64,000 nucleotides of DNA from Nepenthes gracilis (GCA_033239525.1 BSYO01000020.1:6139892-6203891); one strand, 5' to 3'; shown: positions 34,801 through 47,141, counted from the first letter of the stretch. Program-made: numbers and translations. Notes: generated by a model from the letters alone, not told the origin.

Positions 34801-35784
34801 CTTCTCCTTTATGAATGACATGTCATGGTCGACGAAATAGTGCTTGGATCATGGAGCTGAAGAAGCAACTGGGGCAGTCTTTCGCCATGAAAGACCTCGG
34901 ACCAGCGAAATAGATTCTGGGGATCAGAATTTCTCGCGATCGAGAGGGCAAGAAGCTTTGGCTGTCCTAGGAAGGCTATGTTGAAAAAGTGCTTTAAAGA
35001 TTCAACATGGAAGGGTCAAAGCCTGTCAGTGCCCCATTGGCCAACCATTTCAGGCTGAGCAAGCAGTAGTGTCCGTCCTCGGACACTGAGAAGGCGCGAA
35101 TGAGTAAGATTCCTTACTCCTCGGCCGTTGGCAGCCTAATGTACGCGGCCGTGTGCACGCGGCCGAACATTGCTCATGCGGTTGGCCTTGTGAGCAGATT
35201 CCTCTCAAACCCAGGTATGGAGCATTGGTCTGCGGTGAAGTGGATTTTCAGATATCTGCGCGGGACATCCAAGACGGGTTTGCAGTTTGGAAAAGGCGAG
35301 CCTTAACGGATTGCGTACACGGACGCAGATATGGCGTCGGGACGCTGACTCTAAAATCAACGCCGGGATACTTGGTGAAGTTTGCGGAGGGGCGGTCTCC
35401 TAGCACCTGGGTTATAGAAGTGCGTCGCTCTCTCAACTACGTACGAGTTTATTGCCGTGACCGAGGCCTCAAGGAAATGCTTTGGATGAAGAGGTTTGTC
35501 CAAGAATCGGGGTCTAAAGCAAGAGACATACGAGGTCCTTGTGATAGTCAAAGTGCCATTCACTTATGTAAAACTCCTCATTCCATTATAGGTCAAAACA
35601 CATTGACGTGCGATATCATTGGGTGAGATATGTTTTTGATGATGGGCAGCTATCAATCGGTGAAGTCCTCGGACGATAATGGGTCGAGATATGTTGACAA
35701 AGGTTTTGCGAAAGGGAAAACTGAAGCTTGTTGTGACATTGCCGGTCTGATTAATCTCACTCCCACTCGGTCGTGAGGGAAGTT
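31803..35784 (+). pseudogene. Copia gag-pol, first unit (heavily frameshifted)
   Basis: Same gene order as the second unit but cut by many one- or two-base indels. Gag starts near ATG 31820 and reads cleanly from about 32060 (KLEKLFASKSGNNKIFHLM) to the knuckle CHHCGRKDHIKKFC (32517-32558). The protease segment WVVDSRR (32708) lacks the DSGA loop because of an extra base. Integrase frames follow: HTDVCGPLPE (33280), RSDNGGEY (33467) and a disrupted NGVAE region (33565-33590). RT is scrambled between 34160 and 34830. Stops at 34911, 34968, 34995 and 35067 also occur in the second unit. RNase H and tail (MLWMKRFVQE, 35478) are recognisable up to 35640. It ends in a purine-rich tract before the LTR at 35785. 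Confidence 0.85.
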
Positions 35785-36480
35785 TGTTGGGGTCACTCCC
35801 GAGTGGCAGTAGTCCCACGGACTCCATTGGAAGAATGGACGAGATTTTGTTGAAGGCCATGTCCGAGAGGACGTGGACGAGACTCCTAAAGTGTAGGCGT
35901 TGACTCATCCTTGTAGGCTCATGCGGCGTTTTGCGGTGGGTTGGTCACCTACCTCTGCTTGAAAGTTGTGGCGCAACAACTTTCCTAGGTGCCGGAGCTC
36001 AAGCATTTGGCACGCCAGGGCGTGCGCTCGCCATGGCAGCCTAGGGGTGTAGGTTACGTGCAACCTCTGCGCGCAGCTGGCTGGCTGTCCACCCTGCCTT
36101 TATGTATATATATATAGAGCTTGTGCCCTTGCTTGTTAGTGTGTGAGAGCTGAGACATTGTGTAGGAAGAGCTTTTGAGAGAGAGCTGTGGGCAAGCTTT
36201 GTAAAGATAGAGTGAGAAACACTTTAGTGAGAGAAGTTGCACACTTGAAGATTGTTTTCTTTCGTTTGAGCTTGTGTAGCTAACACTTGAAGATTGTTTT
36301 ATAGTGCATCCTTTTGTGATTTTTCCCTTGTTAAAAGAAGGGTTTTCCACGTTAAATTTGTGTGTTCTCTTTCGTTCTCTATCTCTACTTTTTGTGTCCG
36401 TCCGAGAGCTCTGCTCTGTGTAGCTGTCCGAGAACCTTATCCGCTCGGTCACCGTGCCTTCCGCGCGTTTTGCTCCAACA
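35785..36480 (+). repeat. Copia array LTR 2 (shared middle LTR)
   Basis: 696 bp. It serves as 3' LTR of the first unit and 5' LTR of the second. It differs from LTR 1 and LTR 3 mainly by small indels between 35840 and 36080, often in ctg/cag or ag/gg words. TATA-like run near 36101; primer site tggtatcagaga at 36483-36494. Confidence 0.93.
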
Positions 36481-36511
36481 AGTGGTATCAGAGATCTTGG
36501 TTCTTTGAACG

Positions 36512-37670
36512 ATGATCTTGTTGCTGATGGAGGTTGGAAGTAAGATGATCTGTTTGAACGGATCAAACTTTGACACTTGGCAAAGCAAGATGTCAGACTT
36601 GCTTCTCATAAAGTCCATGCATAATTCCGTTTTTGCCGCAGCAAAACCGGTGGATAAAACGAACGAGCAGTGGACGTTGGAGCACAAGCAAGTGTGCGGC
36701 TATATACAGCAGTTTGTGGACGACAACGTGTACAACCACGTTCAGGGTGAGTCCGATGCCAAGACGCTTTGGGAGAAGCTTGAAAAGCTCTTTGCCTACA
36801 AATCTGGAAATAACAAAATTTTTCACTTGATGCGGCTGATACAAGTACGGTACATGGACGGGTCATCTGTCGCCGATCACCTGAATGAGTTTCAGGGCTG
36901 CGTGGATAGGCTGAATGGCGTGGGGATCAAGTTCGAGGATGAGGTCCTCGGACTATGGTTGCTAGCAACCCTCCCGGACTCGTGGGAGGTTATGAGGATC
37001 ACCATTGCCAATACAGCTCCAAATGGCGTGGTGACTTTAGAGATGGCCAAAGGAGATGTGCTGAACGAAGAAGTGCGACGGCGTTCTCAAGGCACGTCCA
37101 CCTCTCAGCACTCCGAAGTCCTTGTTACCGAATGTAGGGGAAGGAGCCGAGGACGTGGCCCAAAGTCTGAAGACAAAGGGCGGAGTAAGTCACGTTCTGG
37201 TATCAAGACATGGAGTGCCACCATTGTGGGTGAAAGACCACATCAAGAAGTTTTGTTACAAGTGGAAGCGTAAAATGCTACCAAGCAAAGGGGCGAAGAG
37301 ACATGGCGAGGAAGAGTCTTTGGTCTGTTGTTGACAGGAGAAGATCTCCTTTTTGCCCGCGAGTCGAGGACTTAGTGGCTGTGGCCGAGCAATCCTCGGA
37401 TTGGGTAGTGGATTACCGGCGCTTCAATCCACGTTACCTCCGGAGAGAATCTGTTCTCCACTTACACTTAGTGCGCCCCGGGAGTATTAAGAATGGGCAA
37501 CAAGGAGACGTCCGGGTTCATTGGACGTGGTGACATCACCTTCTTTGATAAGCACTTTGCCCGATTGACATTGAAGGACGTCCGACACGTCCGATATTCG
37601 TATGAATATCATTTCAGCGGGATAGCTTGACAATGAAGGCTACTACAGCGTCTTCTGTGACGGCAGTTTC
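36512..37670 (+). pseudogene. Copia gag and protease, second unit
   Basis: Gag frame 36512-37273 with the likely start at ATG 36527 (MEVGSKMICLNG), which is conserved in the related element on the reverse strand at 58362. It contains the UBN2-type gag region (KLEKLFAYKSGNNKIFHLM, then VADHLNEFQGCVDRLN) and the RGRSRGRGPKSEDKGRS basic stretch. The knuckle begins CHHCG at 37217 but then shifts frame. The protease region (DWVVDYRR, 37399) also has lost its DSGA loop. The frame is further disturbed until 37670, where pol becomes readable. Confidence 0.85.
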
Positions 37671-37673
37671 AAG

Positions 37674-39626
37674 TTGAAAAAGGGCTCCATGGTGGTTGCC
37701 CGAGGAGTTAAGGCTTCAAGCCTTTACATAGTTAAAGCCCAGGCTGAGGTGGCTGAGGTGAATGCCATAAGAAGTGTGGAGTCCTCGGATCTGTGGCACA
37801 AGAGGCTCGGACACATGAGTGAGCATGGCATGAGTCATCTGGCAAAGAAGGGTCTCATTCCGGAGATGGATGGAGACATGCCGAGGACTTTCCCTCACTG
37901 CATGGCGGGGAAGCAACGTAGAGTCTCCTTTTCAGGAGATATGTCTTGCAAGAGGTCCGAGGTTTTGGAGCTCGTCCACACTGATGTGTGTGGTCCCCTC
38001 CCGGAGAAGTCATTTGGGGGAGCACAATATTTTGTCTCATTTATTGACGATTGCTCGAGGAAGCTGTGGGTGTTCCCTTTGAAGACCAAAGATCAGGTTG
38101 CGGGAACCTTTGAGCAGTTCCATGTCCTCGTTGAGTGGGAGACCGGGAGGAGGCTCAAGGTCGTTCGGAGCGATAACGGCGGAGAGTATATTGGAACGTT
38201 TGATGCCTACTGTAGAGCTCACGACATCAGACATCAGAAAACTCCACCTAAGACGCCACAGTTGAATGGCGTGGCAGAAAGGATGAATCGCACCCTGATG
38301 GAAAGGGTCAGGTGCATGTTATCCGAGGCCAGGCTACCAGGATCCTTTTGGGCTGAGGCCTTGAGGACGGCCGCCCACGTGATCAACCGGTCGCCCTGTA
38401 AGCCTCTGGACGGGGAAGTTCCAGAGCAGATTTGGACCGAAAAAGAACTAGTGTACAGCCATCTTCGGACTTTCGGCTGTAAAGCCTTTGTTCATATTCC
38501 GAGAGATGAAAGGACCAAGCTGGAGCCAAAGACTATGCAATGTGTCTTTCTGGGCTATGGCGAGGATGAATTTGGGTATAGGTTTTATGACCCAAAGGAA
38601 AAGAAGCTGGTACGGTCCCGCGACGTGGTCTTCGTTGAGAACGAGACCATCGAGGACATTGGGAAGGAGCAGAAGTCTCCTCCCACTACTTCCCGGACGG
38701 ACAGATTTGATACTGATGTTGTCCATCCAGTGCCTTCTGAGTCCGATGTCAGCGGTTCAGGTGTGGCAGGCAACCAAGATGAGGCGGTTCCTACGTCTCA
38801 AGACCTGGTTGAAGATTTGGCACCTCCTCAGGCCGAGGTAGCCCCATCAAGACGGTCGTCCAGAGTGAGGCGTCCGTCCGTCCGTCTTCAAGCAAGTGAG
38901 TTTGTCCTCCTCACTGATGTTGGAGAACCAGAAGATTTTAACGAGGCCATGAGTAGCGCTCAGAAGGATGAATGGTTTGAAGCCATGAAGGAAGAAATGG
39001 TTTCTTTTCATAAAAACCATACCTTTGAGCTGGCTAAATTGCCCAAGGGAAAGAAGGCTCTGAAGAACAAATGGGTCTTACGCCTGAAGGCGACTGAGGA
39101 CACGAGTAAGCCAAGACACAAGGCACGACTTGTGGTGAAGGGTTTTGGTCAACGAAAGGGTGTTGACTTTGATGAAATCTTCGCACCAGTTGTGAAGATG
39201 TCCTCGGTCCGTGTAGTGCTCAGACTGGCAGCGACTTTGGATCTGGAGATAGAGCAATTGGACGTCTGGACAGCATTTTTTCATGGAGATTTAGGGGAAG
39301 AAATCTATATGGAGCAACCGGAAGGGTTTGCAGTCAAAGGGAAGGAAGGACTTGTCTGTCGTTTGAAGAAGAGCTTGTATGGGCTGAAACAAGCTCCGAG
39401 ACAGTGGTATCGGAAGTTTGAGTCTGTTATGGTCGGACAAGGGTACCATAAGACTTCTTCGGACCACTGTGTCTTTGTTCAGAAGTTCTCAGAAAATGAC
39501 TTTGTCATCCTTCTCCTTTATGTGAATGACATGCTGGTGGTCGGACGAAATAGTGCTTGGATCATGGAGCTGAAGAAGCAACTGGGGCAGTCTTTCGCCA
39601 TGAAAGACCTCGGACCAGCGAAATAG
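37674..39626 (+). pseudogene. Copia pol, second unit: integrase and reverse transcriptase, 650-codon open frame
   Basis: The longest open frame in the window. Order: pre-integrase LWHKRLGHMS (37791), integrase with HTDVCGP (37978), RSDNGGEY (38166) and NGVAERMNR (38267), so D,D,E are all kept. Next comes the acidic linker with SRRSSRVRRP, then RT from NKWVLRLKA (39067) through DFDEIFAPVVKM and YGLKQAPRQWYRKF (39378). The RT active site reads YVNDM (39519-39533) where YVDDM is expected; loss of this Asp should abolish polymerase activity. The frame ends at TAG 39624, where the family has AKQILG, so CAG to TAG is likely. The frame's first Met is arbitrary; the protein would normally begin in gag. 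Confidence 0.9.
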
Positions 39627-40490
39627 ATTACTGGGATCGAAATTTCGCGATCGAGAGGCAAGAAGCTTTGGGTGTCCTAGGAAGGCTATGTTGAAAAAGT
39701 GCTTTAAAGATTCAACATGGAAGGGTCAAAGCCTCGAGTGCCCCATTGGCCAACCATTTCAGGCTGAGCAAGCAGTAGTGTCCGTCCTCGGACACCGAGA
39801 AGGCGCGAATGAGTAAGATTCCTTACTCCTCGGCCGTTGCGACCCTAATGTACGCGGCCGTGCACGCGAACATTGCTCATGCGGTTGGCCTTGTGAGCAG
39901 ATTCCTCTCAAACCCAGGTATGGAGCATTGGTCTCAAGCGGTGAAGTGGATTTTCAGATATCTGCGCGGGACATCCAAGACGGGTTTGCAGTTTGGAAAA
40001 GGCGAGCCTTAACGGATTGCGTACACGGACGCAGATATGGCCGGGGACGTTGACTCTCGAAAATCAACGTCGGGATACTTGGTGAAGTTTGCAGGAGGGG
40101 CGGTCTCCTAGCAGTCCAAGTTATAGAAGTGCGTCGCTCTCTCAACTACAGAAGCAGAGTTTATTGCCGTGACCGAGGCCTGTAAGGAAATGCTTTGGAT
40201 GAAGAGGTTTGTCCAAGAATTGGGTCTAAAGCAAGAGACATACGAGGTCCTTTGTGATAGTCAAAGTGCCATTCACTTATGTAAAAACTCCTCATTCCAT
40301 TATAGGTCAAAACACATTGACGTGCGATATCATTAGGTGAGATATGTTTTTGATGATGGGCAGCTATCAATTGGAAAGGTCCGCTGGACGATAATGGGTC
40401 AGATATGTTGACAAAGGTTTTGCCAAAGGGAAAACTGGAAGCTTGTTGTGACATTGCCGGTCTGACTAACTTCACTCCCACTCGGTCGTG
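39627..40490 (+). pseudogene. Copia RT end and RNase H, second unit
   Basis: Continuation of pol after the stop at 39624. Further stops at 39678, 39705 and 39776 all sit where Gln is expected. Frames give KIPYSSAV (39815), HAVGLVSRFLSNPG (39868), then RNase H pieces: YTDADMAGDVDSRK near 40022, STTEAEFIAVTEAC near 40140, DSQSAIHLC near 40256 and RSKHIDVRYH near 40305. It ends just before the polypurine tract gaggggaagt (about 40490-40500). Confidence 0.8.
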
Positions 40491-40500
40491 AGGGGAAGTT

Positions 40501-41203
40501 TGTTGGGGTCACTCCCGAGTGGCAGTAGTCCACGGACTCCATTGGAAGAATGGACGAGGATTTTGGTTGAAGCGTCATGTCCGAGAGGACGTGGACGAGG
40601 ACTCCTAAAGTGTAGGCGTTGACTCTATCCTTGTAGGCCTGCTGCGGCCGTTTTTGCAGGTGGGTTGGTCACCTACCCTGCTTGGAAGTTGTGGCGCAAC
40701 AACTTCCTAGGTGCCAGGCCTGCCATCTGGCACGCCAGGCGTGCGCCTGCCATAGTAGGCCTAGGGGCGTAGGTTCTGTAACCTACTGCCAGTAGGGTGG
40801 CTGGCTGTCCACCCTGCCTTTATGTATATATATATAGAGCTTGTGCCCTTACTTGTTAGTGTGTGAGAGCTGAGACATTGTGTAGGAAGAGCTTTTGAGA
40901 GAGAGCTGTGGGCAAGCTTTGTAAAGATAGATTGAGAAACACTTTAGTGAGAGAAGTTGCACACTTGAAGATTGTTTTCTTTCGTTTGAGCTTGTGTAGC
41001 TAACACTTGTAAACAATCCTTTTATAGTCCATTCTTTCGTGGTTTTTCCCTTGTTAAAAGAAGGGTTTTTCACGTTAAATTTGTGTGTTCTCTTTCGTTC
41101 TCTATCTCTACTTTTTGTGCCCGTCCGAGAGCTCTGCTCTGTGTAGTTGTCCGAGAACCTTATCCGCTCGGTCACCATGCCTTCCGCGTGTTTTGCTCCA
41201 ACA
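40501..41203 (+). repeat. Copia array LTR 3
   Basis: 703 bp, tgttggggtcactccc...gctccaaca, followed by the target duplication aaacc. It is closer to LTR 1 than LTR 2 in its indel-free parts. TATA-like run near 40822. Confidence 0.93.
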
Positions 41204-41789
41204 AAACCTTCTACTAGATCGCCAAGTCCCAACGAGTGATTGAGGGCTGTTGGTGGCCACAGAGCTACTCTTGTTATTCAGGGTCGTCTCCTGTGGAAAT
41301 GCAAGGTGAACTGATGGATAGCCATGGGTGACACCTACGTTGGCTCTATGACACTTTTAAGTGGTCCTTGGGCTAGCTAGGACTAATTACTTGCATTAGT
41401 TATAGCTCCTCAGGGTGCTGATGGGAGTTTATGGTCAGTATGCCAACTTATTCGTCTTAGCAATATCCTCAATCCTTGGGGAGGAAACTCCATAGTTCAT
41501 CTCAGACTACCTCCAAGGGTGCAATCAATGCTGGATGAAGTGACCTAACAGGAGATATGGATTGAAGATTCTTCTGTTACTATCTCAACTTTTCTCTTTA
41601 CCCCATTTCTTTGGCCTAGATCAATATATCTATTCAGAGATATTATAGATTGTATAAATTTTTGAGTGAAACTTAATTGAGTTTTAGTTCATTTTTGCTT
41701 TTACACATGGATAAGACTGTTAATTTATCCCCTCTTTTGACTAATGTTTATTCCCTTAGACACACATTGTTAATAAGAATTTAATTAAT
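41204..41789. other. unassigned sequence right of the Copia array
   Basis: Continuous with 30983-31069 before the array inserted. Mixed composition to 41600, AT-rich after. No domain recognised. Confidence 0.35.
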
Positions 41790-42924
41790 TGTTGCCGGTT
41801 ATTAGAACCAATCACATCATGTCTGATACATAAATAAATCAACCCAACAAATCCCATACCAACCAAAGCCTACAACTAACCGAACTCAAAGTTCAAATAC
41901 ATCTGATACAGATTTAATCCAAAAATAAAACTAAACTTACTAAAAGGTGAAGTTGCTTCAGATTACATCCAATCTCTTACACAGTATCTAAACCCACTAA
42001 TATGAAGGAATAAGAAATAGAAAATATGATTCTACAACTCAGTAAGTATCATATCATATATAATAAATAAATATGTCTGAAATTAAAGGTAGGGTTTATA
42101 AACACATTCAAAATGGTAAAAGATATAAATCTGAAAACCCGGTATACAAATATGAAAAACCCAATATCGAAATTCAAATCACAAATCTGAATTAAAATTC
42201 AATATCAAAAAGCTGATAATAGTAACGTACTCAAATCGTATATCAGATTAAAGTATAACTCTCTCAAGATGTAAATTGAATAGAAGTGATCCAGATCGAA
42301 ATCAGATAAATAGAACCAGATGATCGAAATCGATAAATATATACTTGAATGAAATAGAATTTGGATCAAAATTATATAAATAGAATCAGAGTTCAGAATA
42401 AAACTATATATATAAGAATCACATAGATTTTGAAATGAAATCACATATTAGATATACGAGTCTAACCAAATCCCATATATGGGCAAACTTGTATATCTTA
42501 AATTAAAGTTCGAATATAAATCCACGTAAAAATAAGAAGTATGCATAAAATCGAATAACCAAAAGCTAATAGATTAATCAATTTAAGGAAAGGTTATACA
42601 TACTTCTGGTAATTTTAAACCAAATCAACTGTCATTTAAACCCACGGATATAGCCATCTATATACTCTATCTCTTATAGATAAGGAACTTATTTACTATA
42701 TTTTACCACCCATAATTTTAGGTAAAATCGTTAAATTTAATACATATATAAGGACGTTCAAATATATTAATTTTTTATTCAATTTACTTACGATAGTTCT
42801 CATTAAATACAAATAAGGTAGGTCAATTATAAATAAAGCCTTTTCCTATTGATAGAAAAAAATTTTAGATATGTTGGGAGAGAAACAGATAATAAATCAG
42901 ATATCAAATAATATAGATAATGAC
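41790..42924 (-). repeat. possible degenerate solo LTR, reverse strand
   Basis: AT-rich stretch. On the minus strand its end reads aaccggcaaca at 41790, and a cttactgagttgtag...ttctatttcttattcc block near 42055-42000 is placed as in the LTRs at 12358 and 28932 (ctcactcattac...tttcttatct). Possible flanks ttaat and ttgat. Borders and identity are weak. Confidence 0.3.
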
Positions 42925-43180
42925 ATTGATTCTCAGGTAGCAATATATAAGGACTAATGTAAGGCTCATATAGGATGTTAAAATTGATTATTTGACTCAC
43001 AGTCAATCTTGATCAAAATGTTATCCTTGTGACAATACAAACAAGAATAAAAGCATGCAAAATTGAATAACAGTCAATTGAAATGTATCTTATTAATGAG
43101 CTTGGAAATACACATGGTATTATACAAGCAATCTAGAGTAATAGGTTACACATATTTCTATACTCCTTGGCTGGGCTATC
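42925..43180 (-). other. 3' region of the reverse-strand Gypsy remnant
   Basis: Non-coding. It resembles by eye the sequence directly after pol at 11930-12060 (a ttaataagatac word and a gcatgc word), consistent with the end of the pol remnant at 43180. Confidence 0.35.
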
Positions 43181-46127
43181 ACTAAAATTATTTTTGAGGT
43201 GAAGGGAGTTCAGTGTCCATGGCACTAGTTCTTTAGCTTGGTAACATAATTTATTTGTCTCATTTTTAGAGCACTGCGGACACTAAGAAGGGTCCCTCAC
43301 ACTAAGAGAATAGCTTATTTATTTGCACTATTTTTCTAGTGAACTCTATGCTCCTTAGTAATAAGTTGCAAACTTTGAATCTTGCATCTTTACCTGTAGG
43401 TTGTAATATCTAGCCACCTTTCACTGGTACGTCACGATTTGAATTAATGCCACACTCCTAGCCCCCTCTTAGATGTCCATACTCTTTCTCAAAAGTTGAG
43501 AATTATACTCTCGATCAAGTTAGTCACCTAGTAGCTTGGCATGCCCACCTCTACTAGAATTACTGTCTCTTTATTGAAATATAGGTTGAATGGTGTCTCT
43601 TGAGTAGTCTCTCAAAGTGTATTTGATATCCCCAAAGCACTAAAGAGAGTTCATTCACCTAGGCTCCTCCAAATTTGTCTAACTTGGTCTTTAACACGTT
43701 GACAATCGTCTGATTGGTAACTTCTGCTTGTTTGTTTGTCTATGGATGTGAGATCGATATATGAATCAGGTAGATTTTGAGGCCTTGACAGTAGTTGGTA
43801 AAACTCTTAGCAGATAATCTAGTGTCATTGTCAATGACTATAACTTCTAAAATTTTCAATGAGTAGTTGATGCTCCAGTGTATAAACTTCATGGCATTCT
43901 ATTATGTGATCTCAGTCAATGGAGAGGCCTCCACCTACATTATAAAGTAGTTAATATCAATGATGATGGATTTGTGTTGCTTGAACACCACAAGGAATGG
44001 TTCTAGTATGTCTAGCCTTCACCACGCAAAGGGCCAAGAAGTCTAAAGGGCCTTTTTCTCTGTAGGTGGTTTGTTTTGGAAAGTTTTCATAGATCCGGTA
44101 ATTATTACATTTTTTAATGATATTGATGGAGTCTTGCTTATTGTTTGCCAATAGAACCCTTGCTTCACTATTTGGAAGGCTAGATTCTCTCTTCCCAAAT
44201 GTGCCATGGAAATGGTAAGATTAATTTTTCTAAGTGCGTAGTCAGATTTTACTAGGATCAAACATCGCATGTATGGGATGAAGTGGCTTATGTGGTATAA
44301 TAATTCATCTATGATCTTATATTAGCCCACTATTTTTGTTACTCATTTGTCTTCTAGTTGGTCATCCAATAGTTTGTTAAATTGCAGCTACTTCAAATAA
44401 GAGTTTATCTAAGTCGTCTCATCTGACACTTAGAGAACCTTCTCCTACTACACGATGTTGTGTTTTTTGAGAATTTCCATCATATCCTTGGCATATTGTT
44501 ATGTGCTCACTAAAGTCTCCATCTTGGAGAGACAATCAGCATCCTAACTTTCTTTAGTCGTGATATGGATGCTTTTGTAGTTGTTGAGGGCTGATAAGAG
44601 AATCTATGTCTTACTCAGGTACTTTTCTAAGCCCAAGTGTTTAGCTTTGAATATTGCCAAACTTAGTTGACCACCAACTTAAAGTCACCGTATATTGTCA
44701 AAATGTTTTGTAGAGTACTCCTTGACTAACTTTAAGGCGACTAAGAAAGCCTCATGCTTAATCACATTATTAATTATCGGGAACTCGACTGTGATGGAGT
44801 ATTTGAGCTCTATACCCTCCAGGGAGATTAGGAGTGGATTACTCTAGCTCCATTGCCTATCTAACAAGACGCCTCATTGATTCGATGAGTCAAGCAGGGA
44901 TGCATTGTATCAATAGTTGATTTTGCTAGTCCCCTTCCCATGATTTGTTTTGTTAAGCTTGAGGCAGTCTTTTTGTTAGAATGTTTGCAACAGCCTAGCC
45001 CACTTTATTGAAGGTTAGGTTCAAAACATCATATTGAACTCATTCAATTCAATAGACCACTTCATTAAAGGCCCAGACAATTTTAGTTTTGGGATGATCA
45101 TTTATAGAGTTGGTTGATAAAAACCACTATCACATGAGCTTGAAAGTAGGGATAAAGTTTTTTTGGATGCAAAGACCAAGGCTGGGAATGTTTTCTTAGT
45201 TTGAGTATACTAGGTTTTCCAAATCAACCAAGATTTTACTAATATAGTATATCATTCTAGTGAAACTTGCCTCTTCTTTGACCATGATAACACTTAGGGC
45301 TATATCTAATATAGCAATATACAAGTACGGGTTTTTGCGCTATTTATGGTGAAGTAATAGAGGTAGATGGGCTAGGTACTCCTTCATATCTTAAATGACT
45401 TTTTAACACTCCTCTGGAACCCATTTTTCTTGGCTCCTCATTGGGCCTTGAATTATGATGGATATTTATCTGTGGATTTAGTGATGAAGTGCGATAACAC
45501 TACTAACCACTTAGTAAGCCTTTAGATGTCTTTGACCAACCTTAGCTATTTTATATCCATGAGAGTTTTGATTTTCTCTAAATTAACTTATATGTTATAC
45601 TGAAAGATTATAAAATTTAAAAATTTCTCTAATGTGACCCAAACACGAACTTAGTTGGGTTTCACTTCATTTTGTGAGTCTAGAGTACATCAAATATTTT
45701 TACCAAATCTTGGTCAACATATTGTTCACATAGACCTTTATGTTGTAGCCGGCCTATTGTTCTAACATTTTGTTTACTAACCTCTGATATATGGCACCAA
45801 TATTTTTCTAGTCAAAATGGGTTTACTTTGTAGCAGTAGGTGACTAAATGAGCTCATTTCTTCATCTTTCAAGTCTAATTAAATTTGATTACATCCGAAG
45901 TAAGCATCTATAAAGTTAAATATTTGATGACCTAAGGTAGAGTCTACCAGTTTGTCTATTTTTGGGAGTGGCTTACTATTTTCAAGACATACTTTATCAA
46001 CGTTAATAAAATTAATGTACATCATCTATTTTTCAATGCTCTTCTTCTTCAAGACTATATTGGATAGCCAATGGTTTTTTGGAAATGTAGTTGGTAGATT
46101 GATCTCCGGTGGTAGAGTTGGGTCACC
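43180..46127 (-). pseudogene. Tat-like Gypsy pol remnant: RT, RNase H, additional RNase H, integrase
   Basis: Reads from right to left. RT begins at about 46120 (HWLSNIVLKKKSIEK near 46074), LPKIDKLVDSTLG at about 45970 and DEEMSSF at about 45880. The active site is YVNNM at about 45733, both catalytic Asp changed to Asn. The extra RNase H is near 44890-44700 (GIELKYSITVEFPIINNVIK). Integrase: SDYALRKINLTI and HLGRENLAFQIVKQGFYW (44235-44145), LDILEP (about 44003), VIDNDTR (about 43822) and QAEVTNQTIVN (about 43710), so this copy keeps the D,D,E residues. The C-terminal LLLRSIE...EGPFLVS region ends near 43185. The gene is cut at its 5' side by the next element at 46133. Confidence 0.75.
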
Positions 46128-46132
46128 GAAAT

Positions 46133-47128
46133 TGTTGCGTTCTGGATCCGCGGGGTCTAGTCGGATCCGTGGTTTCCAGGCAACACAAGTGTTTGGAGTG
46201 TTGGATACGAGAGGAAGATCAAGACCGGATCTTTTATGTGGAAAACCTCCTCTTGAATGGGGAGGAAAAACCACGAGGCTCAGGGCCTTAGAAATACTTC
46301 ACTATTTGGGTGAAAGTATTTACAAAGTACAAGTGTTAGGGAGCATTCCTTCCCTGTCTCTTGTTCTGTATCTCTTTTTTAGAGGGGATCGCTCACTGGA
46401 AGACTCTATCACTCTTTTTGGTTCCGTTTCGCTGGGAAAGTGAGATTCAGTGGCCGAGAGGAAGTGAGCCTTTTTCCTTCTGTCTGGAGCAAATTTGGGG
46501 GAAGAGAATCCGGTCCTTTTGAAGGAGACTTTGCCGGGTATTTATAGGAAAGATCATGCCGTTGGGGAGAAGACACGTGGCAGCCATCGGATGGCCCAGA
46601 AGCGATGCAATGTCCCACCGGCTTTATTTAATGCTACTGACGTGCACGAGATGGCACGCGGCTAGTGCCGCTGGTAGGCCTAGGTTTGTCAGGCATGTGA
46701 GGTCTAGGCATCAGTCTTGATTTAACCAAGCGTGCCCTGTTTAGACGGCGACTGGCAGTGGATGCAAGTTTCCTTGGGAATCGATGACGTTGCTTAACTG
46801 ACATCCTCAGCCGAGCATAGGGCAGTCCTCGGGGGATCCTCTGGGGAAAAGCCCTGGAGTTTCTTCTTGACTTCTCGGACGGCTCGAGAATCGGCAGTTA
46901 CTTCTATGATTCTCGGTCTTTTCACTGTCCGCGTATTTGGATGGTGTCCTCGATCTTCCTTATGAGCGGACGGGTCCTCTTGGACTTCTGCTGAGGTCTT
47001 GGTCTTTGGGCCACCAGCCTCTACTTTGGGCCTCTCAGGCTGTCCAGTTTTCTCGGCTCGTGGGAGCCTGTCATTTGGGCCTTTATCCTAGGCCGCGCTT
47101 TTATGAGCCCTTATATTGGGGTCCAACA
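46133..47128 (-). repeat. 3' LTR of the non-autonomous element
   Basis: 996 bp. On the minus strand it starts tgttggaccccaatataagg at 47128 and ends agaacgcaaca at 46133. The PPT (ggcatgggggcta) is at 47141-47129. It lies next to the truncated Gypsy pol. Confidence 0.9.
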
Positions 47129-47141
47129 TAGCCCCCATGCC
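47129..47141 (-). other. polypurine tract of the non-autonomous element
   Basis: On the minus strand ggcatgggggcta directly precedes the 3' LTR start. It is nearly identical to the tract at 4134-4149. Confidence 0.75.

Larger units (their letters stand above)
31070..41203 (+). mobile_element. tandem Copia array: LTR-internal-LTR-internal-LTR
   Basis: Three LTRs (31070-31773, 35785-36480, 40501-41203) of about 700 bp alternate with two internal regions of about 4.0 kb. The whole array has one 5-bp target duplication, aaacc, at 31065-31069 and 41204-41208. The junctions LTR-primer site and PPT-LTR are normal at every border. Both internal regions share the same premature stops and the same RT active-site change, so they come from one defective ancestor. 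Pol resembles the Tnt1/Tork type of plant Copia elements (inferred from motifs). Unequal crossing-over between LTRs of sister or allelic copies explains the structure best. Confidence 0.92.
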
